A stretch of DNA of 64,000 bases from NCBI GenBank assembly GCA_020634435.1, contig JACKBS010000019.1, positions 25,249 through 89,248 on the forward strand. The letters are read 5' to 3'. Within the stretch, counting starts at the first letter, position 1; each line of letters starts with the position of its first letter. The notes under the pieces are model-generated. The model saw only the letters and a list, made by a program, of their open reading frames with translations. It ran no database searches and was not told the origin of the DNA. The translations under genes were made by a program, and so were the position numbers. The stretch comes from Ardenticatenaceae bacterium. Lineage in GTDB: Bacteria; Chloroflexota; Anaerolineae; Promineifilales; Promineifilaceae. Shown here in pieces: positions 7,557 through 16,582 of the stretch.

Positions 7557-8780
7557 ATGAAGAAGCGTGTATCTAACCAAAGTGGTCAGAGTTTAGTTGA
7601 AGTTGCCCTGTTTTTCCCCATTTTTGTTCTGTTGTTGGCTGGATTGGTAGAAGTTTCCCAACTGGTTCTTACTCAAAATCGTATTTCTTCAGCGGCGCGT
7701 TCCGGGGCACGGTTTGCCTCAAACGGGGGAGAAGATGTTGGTATCACCAACACCGTTTTACGCACTGTCACCCAAACGCTTGAGCTGGATGAAGGCCATT
7801 GGGACATTTTTGCCATTCGTGGCCAGGTAAATGGCAGTGGCAACGCATTTAGCGAATGGGAGTTTGCCCATATCTATGGCATCTCCAATACGCAGGCCGT
7901 TTGGACGTTGAACGAGACGAATATACAAACGGCCGTACTCGGTGAACTGCAAACCGACGAAAATGACACAAGTAACAATGCCCTGGCGGCTAATCTAGAG
8001 ATTGTCGGTACCTACGTCATTTACGATTCGGAATCCATTTTAGGCCTGACTGACTTTGCCCCAGTTGGCGACCTCTACTCGATTTCCGACATCAGCGTGA
8101 TGCGCAGCAATGCTGACAAGGCCCAAAATACAGATGGCTGTATTACCTTCCCGATCGCTCTTAGCAGCGGTCTCCGCTCGGTGACCGCGCCCGGTACAGG
8201 TTCAAACCCCTATCCGGTAGCCAGCGCATTTGACTACCCGGCTTTTCCGCCGGTTTATGCCTCTTTTACCAACCATTCGGCCAACATTTCCTTGAGCAGC
8301 GCCTCAGAAGGGGACTTGTTCTTGGTAGAAAGTAATGCCGATGAACTGCGCTGGCTGGTGTGGAATGAGGGCATCCAAAACACCAACACGACCCTGCGGA
8401 ACAGCCTTCTGTGGCCCGGAAATGTGCTTGACTACACAGCGCATGGGGACGGTGGTGTGGTCCTGCCTGGCTTTGGCACGGTGGTACGCGGCTATGTTGA
8501 GCCCGGTGACGCTACCGATATTACGGTCCATGAAGGCGATCGCATTAATACCAGTAATGGTTCCCTAGCTAATAGTTCGGTAGCCACGGTCATGCAGGGA
8601 CACATTGACAAGGAGCGTCAGCTTCGGTTGGTGGTGTGGGATACGCTGTCTGGGACACAAATTACGGTGCAGCGGTTTGCCGTGTTTAGAGTGGTTGGCT
8701 ACAGCAATTCACCGGAATGGCTGCTGGTCGAGTTTATGCGCTGGGACGATTCTTGTGGCCAGTCTATTGCTGGGAACTGA
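7557..8780 (+). CDS. TadE/TadG-like pilus-assembly pseudopilin protein
   Basis: A 407-residue exported protein. The N-terminus (NQSGQSLVEVALFFPIFVLLLAGLVEVSQLV) is the TadE-like signature: a short polar lead, the G-x-SLVE processing-like site and one membrane helix, then an ISSAARSGARFAS stretch. The remaining 340 residues are an extracellular beta-rich region with few cysteines. TadE/G proteins are minor pseudopilins of Flp/Tad pili. No other tad genes are adjacent. ATG 7557 has a good SD (AGGAGA), and a terminator follows the gene. Confidence 0.8.
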   Translation: MKKRVSNQSGQSLVEVALFFPIFVLLLAGLVEVSQLVLTQNRISSAARSGARFASNGGEDVGITNTVLRTVTQTLELDEGHWDIFAIRGQVNGSGNAFSEWEFAHIYGISNTQAVWTLNETNIQTAVLGELQTDENDTSNNALAANLEIVGTYVIYDSESILGLTDFAPVGDLYSISDISVMRSNADKAQNTDGCITFPIALSSGLRSVTAPGTGSNPYPVASAFDYPAFPPVYASFTNHSANISLSSASEGDLFLVESNADELRWLVWNEGIQNTNTTLRNSLLWPGNVLDYTAHGDGGVVLPGFGTVVRGYVEPGDATDITVHEGDRINTSNGSLANSSVATVMQGHIDKERQLRLVVWDTLSGTQITVQRFAVFRVVGYSNSPEWLLVEFMRWDDSCGQSIAGN

Positions 8781-8812
8781 CCACAGTTAACCAGCCTGAG
8801 CAAAAATTATGA

Positions 8813-8842
8813 AAGCTCACTGCCTACACAGTGAGCTTTTTT
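8813..8842 (+). terminator. Intrinsic terminator after the TadE-like gene
   Basis: AAGCTCACTG (8813-8822) pairs perfectly with CAGTGAGCTT (8829-8838), loop CCTACA, followed by a T-run to 8842. Confidence 0.92.
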
Positions 8843-9146
8843 GTGCCAAAAGTGCTTCAACCACGTCAAAATCCTTGCTTAGAAGGCCAAAAATATGCCC
8901 AAGGTACCCGCGGATTCGTGCTATAATCAGCCGCAAATCGAGCAAGATTTGCACCCCACAAAATCTCACACTGTTCGTTTCATACATGAGCCATTTTGGG
9001 CAATTCAGAAATGAAATCGGTGATAAACTTGACACTGAATCGCCTCACATGAACCTGAAGAGTCTCGGTTGGTAATTACCGGTTTGTTTTTTAGGTTCAT
9101 AGATGAGTAATAATTTGCAGACATCATAAAAATAAAGGGAGAAACC
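8843..9146 (+). promoter_or_regulatory. Intergenic region upstream of tal-pgi
   Basis: About 300 bp with no credible ORF. A TATAAT at 8922-8927 is a candidate -10 but lacks a good -35 at 17 bp; a TTGACA near 9028 lacks a convincing -10. The SD AAGGGAG lies 7-8 bp before ATG 9147. Confidence 0.35.
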
Positions 9147-11846
9147 ATGAGTAAACTGCATGAACTCTATGAACTTGGTCAGTCGGTTTGGTATGACAAT
9201 ATCAGCCGGTCCTTGCTGGACTCCGGCGAAATGCAAGCCCTGATTGATGATGGGGTGGTGGGAGTCACTTCCAACCCTTCCATTTTTGAAAACGCCATCG
9301 CCAAAAGCGATGATTACGATGAAGCCATTCGTAAATTGGCGCAGGCGGGTCATTCGACCCATGAAATTTATGAAGCATTGGCCCTGGCCGATATCGGCGA
9401 AACGGCCGATTTACTGTTGCCCGTTTATGAAAAGACCCACGGGGTAGATGGCTATATCAGCCTGGAAGTTAGCCCGACGCTGGCGCGTGACACCGAGGGC
9501 ACGATTGCTGAGGCCCGTCGTTTGTTCCATGCGTTAAGCCGGCCCAATATCATGATCAAGGTGCCCGCTACTCCAGAAGGCATTCCAGCCATTGAGACGC
9601 TGATCACTGATGGCATTAACATCAATGTGACGCTTATTTTCTCGTTGAGCAGCTATGAGGACGTAATGAACGCCTATATCACGGGCCTGGAGAAGCGATT
9701 GGCGGCTGGTCAGCCTATCAACCACATCAGTTCAGTGGCGTCCTTTTTTGTGAGCCGGGTGGATTCGGCCGTTGACAAAGCTCTCGACGCTGAAGGGAAC
9801 CAGAGCTTGCAGGGCAAGATCGCCGTGGCCAATGCCAAAGTTGCTTACGCGCGTTTCTTGCAGGTGTTTGGCGATGTGCGCTGGCAACATCTGGCTGACA
9901 ATGGTGGGCGGGTGCAACGGCCGTTGTGGGCCAGCACCTCTACCAAAAATCCCAATTACCCCGATACGCTCTACGTGGATGAGTTGATTGGACCAGACAC
10001 CGTGAATACCATTCCGCCAGCAACGGTAAACGCCTACAAAGATCACGGTACCGTGGCGCAGACGCTGACGCAGGGCGTGGAAGACGCCGCCGGGCAGCTA
10101 GAAGCGCTGGCGCAGGCGGGCATTGACCTGGATGCGGTGACCGACAAGCTTCAGGTGGATGGTGTGGCCGCTTTTGCCAAATCGTTTGAGTCGCTGATGA
10201 GTAGCATCGAGAGCAAGCGCACGGCCATTTTGGCCGAAGCAGACGGCTTTTCGGCTTCGCTGGGAGAGTTGGATACGGCCGTTTCTGCCACCGCTGTTGA
10301 TATACAAAAAAAAAATCTGATTGAACGCATCTGGCAGCACGATCATACTGTCTGGAGCTCCGAGCCAACTGAAATTACGAACCGCCTGGGCTGGCTGCAC
10401 ACGCCGCAAAACATGGCCGCCGAGGTGGCGCGCATCAACCAGTTTGTTGCCGAAGTTAAAGCTGATGGTTTTAGAGAAGTCATGCTGCTGGGCATGGGCG
10501 GTTCTAGCCTGGCCCCAGAAGTGTTTGCCAAAACCTTCGGCACTGATGGCCTGGCGCTGCGGGTGTTGGACAGTACGGACGCAACGGCCGTAAAAACCTA
10601 TGCTGAAACGGCCGATTTGCGCCGCACCCTCTTCATCGTTTCCACCAAGTCTGGTGGCACCGTGGAAACCTTCTCCTGCTTCAAATATTTCTACAACCGC
10701 ATTGTCGAATTAGTTGGTCGTGAAAACGCCGGGCAGCAGTTTGTGGCCATCACCGACCCCGGCAGTGGGTTGGTGAAAACGGCCAATACCTACAACTTCC
10801 GCGCCATTTTTGAGAACGATCCCAACATCGGTGGGCGCTATTCCGTCATTTCTTTCTTTGGCCTGCTGCCTGCGGCGCTGGTGGGTGTGGATGTGGCTCG
10901 CCTGCTGAATCGGGCGCAAGCGGCGACCCATTCGCCCGTGTCGGCCAAATTGGGCGCGATCATGGGCACCCTGGCCAATGCTGGCCGCGACAAGGTGACC
11001 TTTATCACTTCTGCCGACATCACCAGCTTTGGCGATTGGGTGGAGCAGCTCATTGCTGAAAGCACGGGCAAAAACGGCAAGGGTATTTTGCCGGTGGTGG
11101 GTGAGCCGGTGCTGGAACCGTCTGGGTACGGCAATGACCGGCTGTTTGTCTATTTGCGGTTGGCGGGCGACAGCGGTTGGGATGCAGCGGTAGCCCGATT
11201 GGAGCAGGCGGGCCAGCCAGTGGTGCGCCTGGAGCTGGGCGATTTGTACGATTTGGGCGGGCAGTTTTTCATCTGGGAGCTGGCAACGGCCGTTGCTGGT
11301 TACGTCATTGGGATTCAGCCATTTGATCAGCCGAATGTGGAATCGGCCAAAGTGTTGGCGCGCAAGATGGTGGCGGCTTACCAGGAAAGCGGTCAGCTGC
11401 CTGAGTTGGCTAGCACCGAACCGACGGCGGCTAATCTGAACGCCTTCATTGCCCAGGCTAAACCAGGCGACTACATCTCTATCCAGGCGTATGTGCCCCC
11501 AATCACGGACACAGATGCCTTGCTGCACCAACTGCGCACCCAACTGCTGGAACAAACCAAATGCGCCACGACGGTTGGCTATGGGCCGCGCTTCTTGCAT
11601 TCCACCGGGCAGCTGCACAAGGGCGATGCGGGCAACGGCCTCTTCATCCAGTTCACCTCTGAGCCGGAGACCGACCTGCCCATCCCGGACAATGCCGGAG
11701 AATCAGCCAGCGGCATGAGCTTTGGCGTGCTGAAGCTGTCGCAGGCCTTAGGCGATGCCCAGGCGCTGTTGGATGAAAATCGCCGCCTCATTCGCTTTGA
11801 TTTGGGAACGGCCGTTAACAAAAAGCTACAAGATTTGATTAATTGA
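9147..11846 (+). CDS. tal-pgi: Bifunctional transaldolase / glucose-6-phosphate isomerase
   Basis: An 899-residue fusion. Residues 1 to about 370 are a TalB-like transaldolase; the Schiff-base lysine is Lys138 in IMIKVPATPEG, and VTSNPSIFENAI marks the N-terminal substrate motif. Residues about 390-899 are a phosphoglucose isomerase (GMGGSSLAPEVF near 450, STKSGGTVETFS, and a GVGYGPRFLH-like C-terminal motif here reading VGYGPRFLHSTGQ). The enzyme links glycolysis and the pentose phosphate pathway in the cytosol; zwf follows, so the two probably act together. An A10 run (10306-10315) lies exactly in the linker between the two enzymes; a slip in either direction reaches a stop within three codons. 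Confidence 0.95.
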   Translation: MSKLHELYELGQSVWYDNISRSLLDSGEMQALIDDGVVGVTSNPSIFENAIAKSDDYDEAIRKLAQAGHSTHEIYEALALADIGETADLLLPVYEKTHGVDGYISLEVSPTLARDTEGTIAEARRLFHALSRPNIMIKVPATPEGIPAIETLITDGININVTLIFSLSSYEDVMNAYITGLEKRLAAGQPINHISSVASFFVSRVDSAVDKALDAEGNQSLQGKIAVANAKVAYARFLQVFGDVRWQHLADNGGRVQRPLWASTSTKNPNYPDTLYVDELIGPDTVNTIPPATVNAYKDHGTVAQTLTQGVEDAAGQLEALAQAGIDLDAVTDKLQVDGVAAFAKSFESLMSSIESKRTAILAEADGFSASLGELDTAVSATAVDIQKKNLIERIWQHDHTVWSSEPTEITNRLGWLHTPQNMAAEVARINQFVAEVKADGFREVMLLGMGGSSLAPEVFAKTFGTDGLALRVLDSTDATAVKTYAETADLRRTLFIVSTKSGGTVETFSCFKYFYNRIVELVGRENAGQQFVAITDPGSGLVKTANTYNFRAIFENDPNIGGRYSVISFFGLLPAALVGVDVARLLNRAQAATHSPVSAKLGAIMGTLANAGRDKVTFITSADITSFGDWVEQLIAESTGKNGKGILPVVGEPVLEPSGYGNDRLFVYLRLAGDSGWDAAVARLEQAGQPVVRLELGDLYDLGGQFFIWELATAVAGYVIGIQPFDQPNVESAKVLARKMVAAYQESGQLPELASTEPTAANLNAFIAQAKPGDYISIQAYVPPITDTDALLHQLRTQLLEQTKCATTVGYGPRFLHSTGQLHKGDAGNGLFIQFTSEPETDLPIPDNAGESASGMSFGVLKLSQALGDAQALLDENRRLIRFDLGTAVNKKLQDLIN
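10306..10315 (+). other. A10 homopolymer in the tal-pgi interdomain linker
   Basis: Ten consecutive A residues encode Gln-Lys-Lys-Asn (codons 387-390 region). Loss of one A gives ATC then TGA; gain of one gives TCT GAT TGA. Slippage by RNA polymerase or the ribosome would therefore release a free transaldolase of about 390 residues. Confidence 0.6.
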
Positions 11847-12097
11847 TGTTTTAACCCTCACCCCAACCCTCTCCCTACGAGGGTTCAGGGGTGGACAGGC
11901 TGCAAACTGAGGCTCAACTTGGGGTGTCATTCCGAACGAAGTGAGGAATCTTCCGACTTACAAAGCGGAGAGATTCCTCGGAGGACCTCGGAATGACATG
12001 TTCATTGAGCAGATTTTGTCTCAACGTGATTACCTGTCCGCCCTTGAACCCTACGAGGGAGAGCTAGGGTGGGGGGTGAATTTTGGAAGGAAACCCT
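11847..12097. repeat. Nested composite palindromic repeat before zwf
   Basis: Outer arms start CCCTCACCCCAACCCTCTCC (from 11856) and are mirrored by GGGAGAGCTAGGGTGGGGGG near 12057-12076. Inner arms are TGTCATTCCGA (11925-11935) and TCGGAATGACA (11988-11998). It looks like one repeat inserted into another. No ORF. The zwf SD (GGAAGG) lies at its right edge. Confidence 0.75.
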
Positions 12098-13555
12098 ATG
12101 TCTGAAACCAAACCCACCACCTTTATCATTTTTGGCGCGTCGGGGGATTTGACGGCGCGCAAGCTGATACCCGCTCTCTTTAACTCCTACTGCAAGCAGC
12201 GCCTGCCGGAAAACTTCAACATTGTTGGCTTTGCCAGACGGCCGTGGGACGATGCCGAACTGCGTCAGGTTCTAAAAGAGGGCATTCAGGAGCTTGCCCC
12301 GGATACGTACAATGAAGAACAGTGGGCGCCATTTGCTCAAAAAATCAGTTATGCAAAAGGCGATTTGACCACGCTGGAAGATTTTGAAAATCTGAAAGAC
12401 CACCTGGAAAAAATTGAGAACGGATCGGGCAACCGGCTCTACTATCTGGCGGTGGCCCCGCGCTTTTTTGTGCCCATCGTGGAAAACCTGGGCGCGGCCG
12501 ATATGGTGGACCAGAACGGCGGCTGGCGGCGTGTGGTGGTGGAGAAGCCATTCGGCCATGACTTGGCCTCGGCGCAGGCGCTAAACAAGGCGATTCAGGC
12601 GGTGTTTGAAGAGGATCAGATTTACCGCATTGACCATTACCTGGGTAAAGAGACGGCGCAAAACATCCTCTATTTCCGCTTTGCCAACACTATTTTTGAG
12701 CCGGTGTGGAACCGCAACTACGTAGACAATGTGCAAATTACGGTGACGGAAAGCGTTGATGTGGGCCATCGGGCCGGGTATTACGAAGAAGCGGGGGTGG
12801 TGCGCGACATGTTCCAGAACCACTTGATGCAGCTGCTGTCACTGGTGGCCATGGAACCCCCGGCCTCGTTTGAGGCCAATGCGGTGCGTAATGAAAAGGC
12901 CAAATTGTTTCACGCGATAAGGCCGTTACCGCTTGACCAAACCGTCAGGGCTCAGTACGAGGGGTATTTGCAAACGGAAGAGGTTGCTCACGGCTCGCAG
13001 ACGCCAACCTATGCTGCGATGGAGCTGTTCATCGACAATTGGCGCTGGCAGGGCGTGCCGTTTTACTTGCGCTCCGGCAAAGCGTTAACGAGTAAGAACA
13101 CGGAAATCATCGTGGAATTCAAGCAGCCGCCGCATCTCATGTTTGACGACATCAAGGATGAGGACTTTTCGGCCAACAGCCTCTCCATGTGCATTCAGCC
13201 TGATGAGGGCATTCATTTGAAGCTGGAAGCCAAGATACCGGATTCGCACAAAACGCAGCCGGTAGAAATGGAGTTTCATTACCGCTCATCGTTTAAGGGC
13301 AATCACCTGCCCGACGCCTACGAGCGGCTGCTGCTGGATGCCGTGCGCGGTGATGCGTCGCTGTTTACCCGCGCCGACGGCATCGAAGCCGCCTGGCGGC
13401 TTATGGACCCGGTGATCTACGGTTGGGAAAATGATCCATACGGGCCGCCGATGGCCAGCTACAAACATGGTAGTTGGGGACCCGAAGAAGCCCATGCGCT
13501 GCTTAATCGCTCGGGCCGCGTTTGGCGGCATGCGTGCAGTCACCCGGAAGAGTAG
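12098..13555 (+). CDS. zwf: Glucose-6-phosphate 1-dehydrogenase
   Basis: A 485-residue enzyme oxidising glucose-6-phosphate to 6-phosphogluconolactone with NAD(P)+. The Rossmann motif IFGASGDLTARK is at residues 11-22; the substrate/active-site motif YRIDHYLGKE is near 176-186; the family GKAL and WRLMDPV motifs occur late. Length is normal. ATG 12098 is chosen over TTG 12083 because GGAAGG sits 7 bp before it. It follows tal-pgi, separated by a palindromic repeat region, forming a pentose phosphate gene pair. Confidence 0.96.
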   Translation: MSETKPTTFIIFGASGDLTARKLIPALFNSYCKQRLPENFNIVGFARRPWDDAELRQVLKEGIQELAPDTYNEEQWAPFAQKISYAKGDLTTLEDFENLKDHLEKIENGSGNRLYYLAVAPRFFVPIVENLGAADMVDQNGGWRRVVVEKPFGHDLASAQALNKAIQAVFEEDQIYRIDHYLGKETAQNILYFRFANTIFEPVWNRNYVDNVQITVTESVDVGHRAGYYEEAGVVRDMFQNHLMQLLSLVAMEPPASFEANAVRNEKAKLFHAIRPLPLDQTVRAQYEGYLQTEEVAHGSQTPTYAAMELFIDNWRWQGVPFYLRSGKALTSKNTEIIVEFKQPPHLMFDDIKDEDFSANSLSMCIQPDEGIHLKLEAKIPDSHKTQPVEMEFHYRSSFKGNHLPDAYERLLLDAVRGDASLFTRADGIEAAWRLMDPVIYGWENDPYGPPMASYKHGSWGPEEAHALLNRSGRVWRHACSHPEE

Positions 13556-13556
13556 T

Positions 13557-13612
13557 CGGTGATCCGTAATCGGTATTCAGTTTACGGATTACCGTTCACT
13601 GCTTACGGATTA
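13557..13612. repeat. GTAATCGGT-type palindromic intergenic repeat, copy 1
   Basis: ATCCGTAA (13562-13569) faces TTACGGAT (13603-13610), with more imperfect GTAATCGG/ACGGATTACCG units between. The same family occurs at 29469-29556 and 63816-63908. It lies between two convergent genes. Confidence 0.7.
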
Positions 13613-15259
13613 TACGGCCGTATGGCATTGCAGAACATACAGTTTGTAATCTGGGCCGCTGGGGGTGGTGATAATTTCGACGGCAAATTCAAACTGGACG
13701 GGCACATCGTATGATTTGTCGAGTCGGGTAAGGGCGGTGCGCATCAGCCGGACAAACTTCTCGTCGTTGATGAGGTGGTCGTAGGTGAGCTGTTGCGTTT
13801 GCGGGTCGAGCAAGAAACGGCCGTACGGATAATCCTCGCGCAAAATCTCAGAAATGGGCAGAACCTTGAAGTCGTTTTCTTCCATGTCTACCACTTTCAC
13901 ATTCTTTTGAATCAGCGCCTTACTGCCGTTGATGTAATCTGGCGTGGTTAGGGAAATGATGCACGTCTGGCTTTCTTCCAGCGGCAGACTAATGCGCTCG
14001 TCTAGTCCCAATTTGAGGCGCAGACAACCTTCTTTGGTTCGATTGTCTTCCTTGTGCCAGGGATTCTGGCTTAATCCCGCGCCAACAATGGTAGGCAGGA
14101 AGTAACGGCCGTATCGGTGGCCAATCAACGGCTGAATCATCACCGCCATGCGCTCGTCGTAATCAATCAGGCCATGTTTTTGCCGCTCCACCATTGCCTC
14201 GGGATTAAAAGTGCTGGCAAAAACACGCCGGATGCTGTCTAGCAACACCTCAAAGTTTTCCGTGGGGCTGCCCTGGTTCGGGCAAAAAACGCTGGCATAT
14301 TTCCCGGCAAAGGTATAGTCGATGTGATCTTCTAGCAGGCTGGAAGAACGCACTACGAAGGGACGGCCGTTTAGCCGGTTTAGCACATCACGCAGCTGCT
14401 CAACAATGTAGTTGGGAATCTTGCCTTCCAGACAGCGGGCCACAATCTCTGGGTATTGGGACCGCATTTCTTCCACCGACAAATACTTCTGGTTAATATA
14501 TTTTTCCAGCTTATTTTGCAGCAGAAACTCATAGATAACTTCCGAACCCAGGAAAAAGGTGTCGGGAATGGTGACGTGTTTACCAATGTTTGGGCCAAAA
14601 TCATGATTGGCCCGCTCCAAAATGTGCCAGGCGAGCAGCATGCCGCTTGCCTTACCGCCAATTTTGCCGCTGCCAATGAGCCGTTCATAAATCCCATTCA
14701 AATCCTTGATGGAAAAAACCTGCTTGGCCATGCGAATAAACGGCAAATGATCACTGAGCAGCCGTTTGATGAGCACCACTTTGATCTCTTGCAGGTGGTG
14801 CTTCACCTTTTCTTGCTCAGGTGGTGGCAGCGCGTCGTAGATGCTGCCCTGCTCAAACAACATCGCCCACGGAGCGATCTCCGGGTTAAAGGTTAGCTCG
14901 ATGGCTTGCATGGCCTGGTCCTGGTTGTTCAGCACCTCGTCAATGAGCTGTTCGAGCAGCGTGCTGCCGAGGTTGTTGGCAAAATAATTGTCGGTATGCA
15001 GATCGCGAATCGTTTCCAGGCGGCGCTGCCAGGCGTTTTCATCTTCCTGCACGGTGGGATTGTTCAGCCCTTCGCGCCGCTGCGATTCCATCGCCAGGAT
15101 TTTGACTTCTTGCTCAAACTCCGTTTTGTCTACAATGCCGCGCCGGAACAGCTCCTCGCGCATGCGCATGCGGATGCGGTCGCACAAAATGGGGTATTGG
15201 GCCAGCTTGATGTAAACGTCGATAGTGGGGGTTGTGGTTCTGAGTGGGCCAGTGGGCAT
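13610..15259 (-). CDS. PEP/pyruvate-binding (PPDK N-terminal) ATP-grasp protein
   Basis: A 549-residue protein. The second half carries the PPDK/PEP-synthase nucleotide-binding features: IGGKASGMLLAW, PFVVRSSSLLED, FAGKYASVF, and a late VQFEFAVE ATP-grasp-like strand. The phosphohistidine and PEP-binding catalytic domains of true PEP synthase are absent, so it is not a complete dikinase; it may phosphorylate or bind another partner. The N-terminal 200 residues are helical and unassigned. ATG 15259 is chosen for its upstream GGAG; the longer frame from 15316 would crowd the DUF2277 stop. It is downstream of the DUF2277 gene in the same direction. Confidence 0.8.
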   Translation of the reverse strand: MPTGPLRTTTPTIDVYIKLAQYPILCDRIRMRMREELFRRGIVDKTEFEQEVKILAMESQRREGLNNPTVQEDENAWQRRLETIRDLHTDNYFANNLGSTLLEQLIDEVLNNQDQAMQAIELTFNPEIAPWAMLFEQGSIYDALPPPEQEKVKHHLQEIKVVLIKRLLSDHLPFIRMAKQVFSIKDLNGIYERLIGSGKIGGKASGMLLAWHILERANHDFGPNIGKHVTIPDTFFLGSEVIYEFLLQNKLEKYINQKYLSVEEMRSQYPEIVARCLEGKIPNYIVEQLRDVLNRLNGRPFVVRSSSLLEDHIDYTFAGKYASVFCPNQGSPTENFEVLLDSIRRVFASTFNPEAMVERQKHGLIDYDERMAVMIQPLIGHRYGRYFLPTIVGAGLSQNPWHKEDNRTKEGCLRLKLGLDERISLPLEESQTCIISLTTPDYINGSKALIQKNVKVVDMEENDFKVLPISEILREDYPYGRFLLDPQTQQLTYDHLINDEKFVRLMRTALTRLDKSYDVPVQFEFAVEIITTPSGPDYKLYVLQCHTAV

Positions 15260-15335
15260 GGCAAACTCCAGTGGGTGGGCAACGGCTGGTGGCTGGCAAG
15301 TGAATTGTCCCGCCACGAACCGCTACTCGCTCGTT

Positions 15336-15539
15336 TTAAGCGCTGGTAAGCAAACTGTTGAGCAATTTTTCGGTCGCCGCCGAGATTTCGGTGATGGCTT
15401 GTTCAAAAGCCACTTCGTTGCGGCGCGAGGGCTGGCGATAGCCAGACACTTTGCGCACAAATTGGCGGGCAGCGGCTTCAATTTCGGCCGGGGTAGCTGG
15501 CGCTTCGCTGCTGCGTAATTGTTTAATACTCCGACACAT
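15336..15539 (-). CDS. DUF2277 small protein
   Basis: A 67-residue protein matching DUF2277 in length and pattern: MCRSIKQLR start, PATPAEIEAAARQFVRKVSG, then an all-helical C-terminus (AFEQAITEISAATEKLL). Function is unknown. The SD GGAGAAAAACG precedes the ATG. It lies 19 bp after the membrane protein gene on the same strand and may belong to the leftward operon. Confidence 0.85.
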   Translation of the reverse strand: MCRSIKQLRSSEAPATPAEIEAAARQFVRKVSGYRQPSRRNEVAFEQAITEISAATEKLLNSLLTSA

Positions 15540-15558
15540 CGTTTTTCTCCATGTGGGA

Positions 15559-16386
15559 TCAGGGTTGCTGATAAATTAGTTGGATGGGAGTGGCGGGCTG
15601 AATGACGCCGCAACGGCCGTTTACCGCCAAATTCACCACTTTCCCGTCCGCACTCAGTTCGCTAATTGATTCAGTGACTTCGCCGCCAAAGCTGGTAAAC
15701 GTGATGTCCGGGCTGAGCACAAACGGCGTCCCGGTCAGGTCAATATTGGCCCGGCCCAACGGCGCATCTGGCTGGTTGCGGTTGCAGCCGGTGGCCACGG
15801 CAAAATCGGAGAGGATCACCGGGTAGCTCGCCAGCTGTTCCACGACGATGGTATTGTACCCGGCCAGGCTATTGGCCAGATTGGCAAAGGTCTTGTCTGT
15901 CGGATCGATGATAAGCGAGCTGGGATTGAGCCGCACCTTCTCGTATTGGGTGATGATGGCTCCTTCCGGGTAGCTGATGAGGCTGTAGTTTGCGCCACTG
16001 GCAGTGGCTGGCAAGGTCAGGTATTCCTGCGGGGTGGTGGCCATGTTGTAGCAATAGAGGGTTACGGCCGTTCGCCCCTGCAAATAAATGGTTTGTGGAC
16101 CGTCTTCCGCTCTGGGCTGCTGCGCTTTTAGCATGGCGCACGAGCTGGGCCGCGGCACAGGCGATGGTGTGACTGTTGCCGGACGCGTCGGCGGTGGCGC
16201 TGTTGGCTGCAATGTGGCAATTTGGGTGGCGACCAGGGCAATGGTCGTGGCTTCGGCCTTGTCTGGCTCCACCGCGTTCTTGTTGAGCAGCACGTAGCCC
16301 AGGTAAAAAGCCAAGACCACCAGCGCCCCGCCAACGACGAGCAGCCAGGTAAGGAAGGGTTGAGAAGCGGATTTCGTGTGAGGCAT
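15559..16386 (-). CDS. Single-pass membrane protein with proline-rich stalk, unknown function
   Basis: A 275-residue protein. One membrane helix at residues about 12-34 (FLTWLLVVGGALVVLAFYLGYVLL, cut short here) is followed by a Pro/Thr-rich stalk (LQPTAPPPTRPATVTPSPVP at about 59-80) and an extracytoplasmic beta-rich domain with a few cysteines. No family recognised. It sits immediately downstream of the subtilase gene and could be an extracytoplasmic partner or substrate of it. Confidence 0.75.
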   Translation of the reverse strand: MPHTKSASQPFLTWLLVVGGALVVLAFYLGYVLLNKNAVEPDKAEATTIALVATQIATLQPTAPPPTRPATVTPSPVPRPSSCAMLKAQQPRAEDGPQTIYLQGRTAVTLYCYNMATTPQEYLTLPATASGANYSLISYPEGAIITQYEKVRLNPSSLIIDPTDKTFANLANSLAGYNTIVVEQLASYPVILSDFAVATGCNRNQPDAPLGRANIDLTGTPFVLSPDITFTSFGGEVTESISELSADGKVVNLAVNGRCGVIQPATPIQLIYQQP

Positions 16387-16582
16387 AAAGTCTGTTCCAG
16401 CGAACGGCCGTATACCACCCAGGCCGCTACTGGTGTAGCTTACCTTGCAATTTGCGAATAATCAACAGGCAAGAAAAAAGGTTGGGCGGGCGTTTAATAG
16501 CCCATGCCCAACCTGTACGGCTAGAACACACCTCTCCAGGGAGATGAACGAAGGATGACGGCCGTTTCCGGCATCTTCCAGA

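Noticed and set aside
15260..15316. Longer N-terminus of the PPDK-type protein from 15316
   Set aside because: No SD; ATG 15259 has a GGAG at proper distance and the extra residues look unlike protein.
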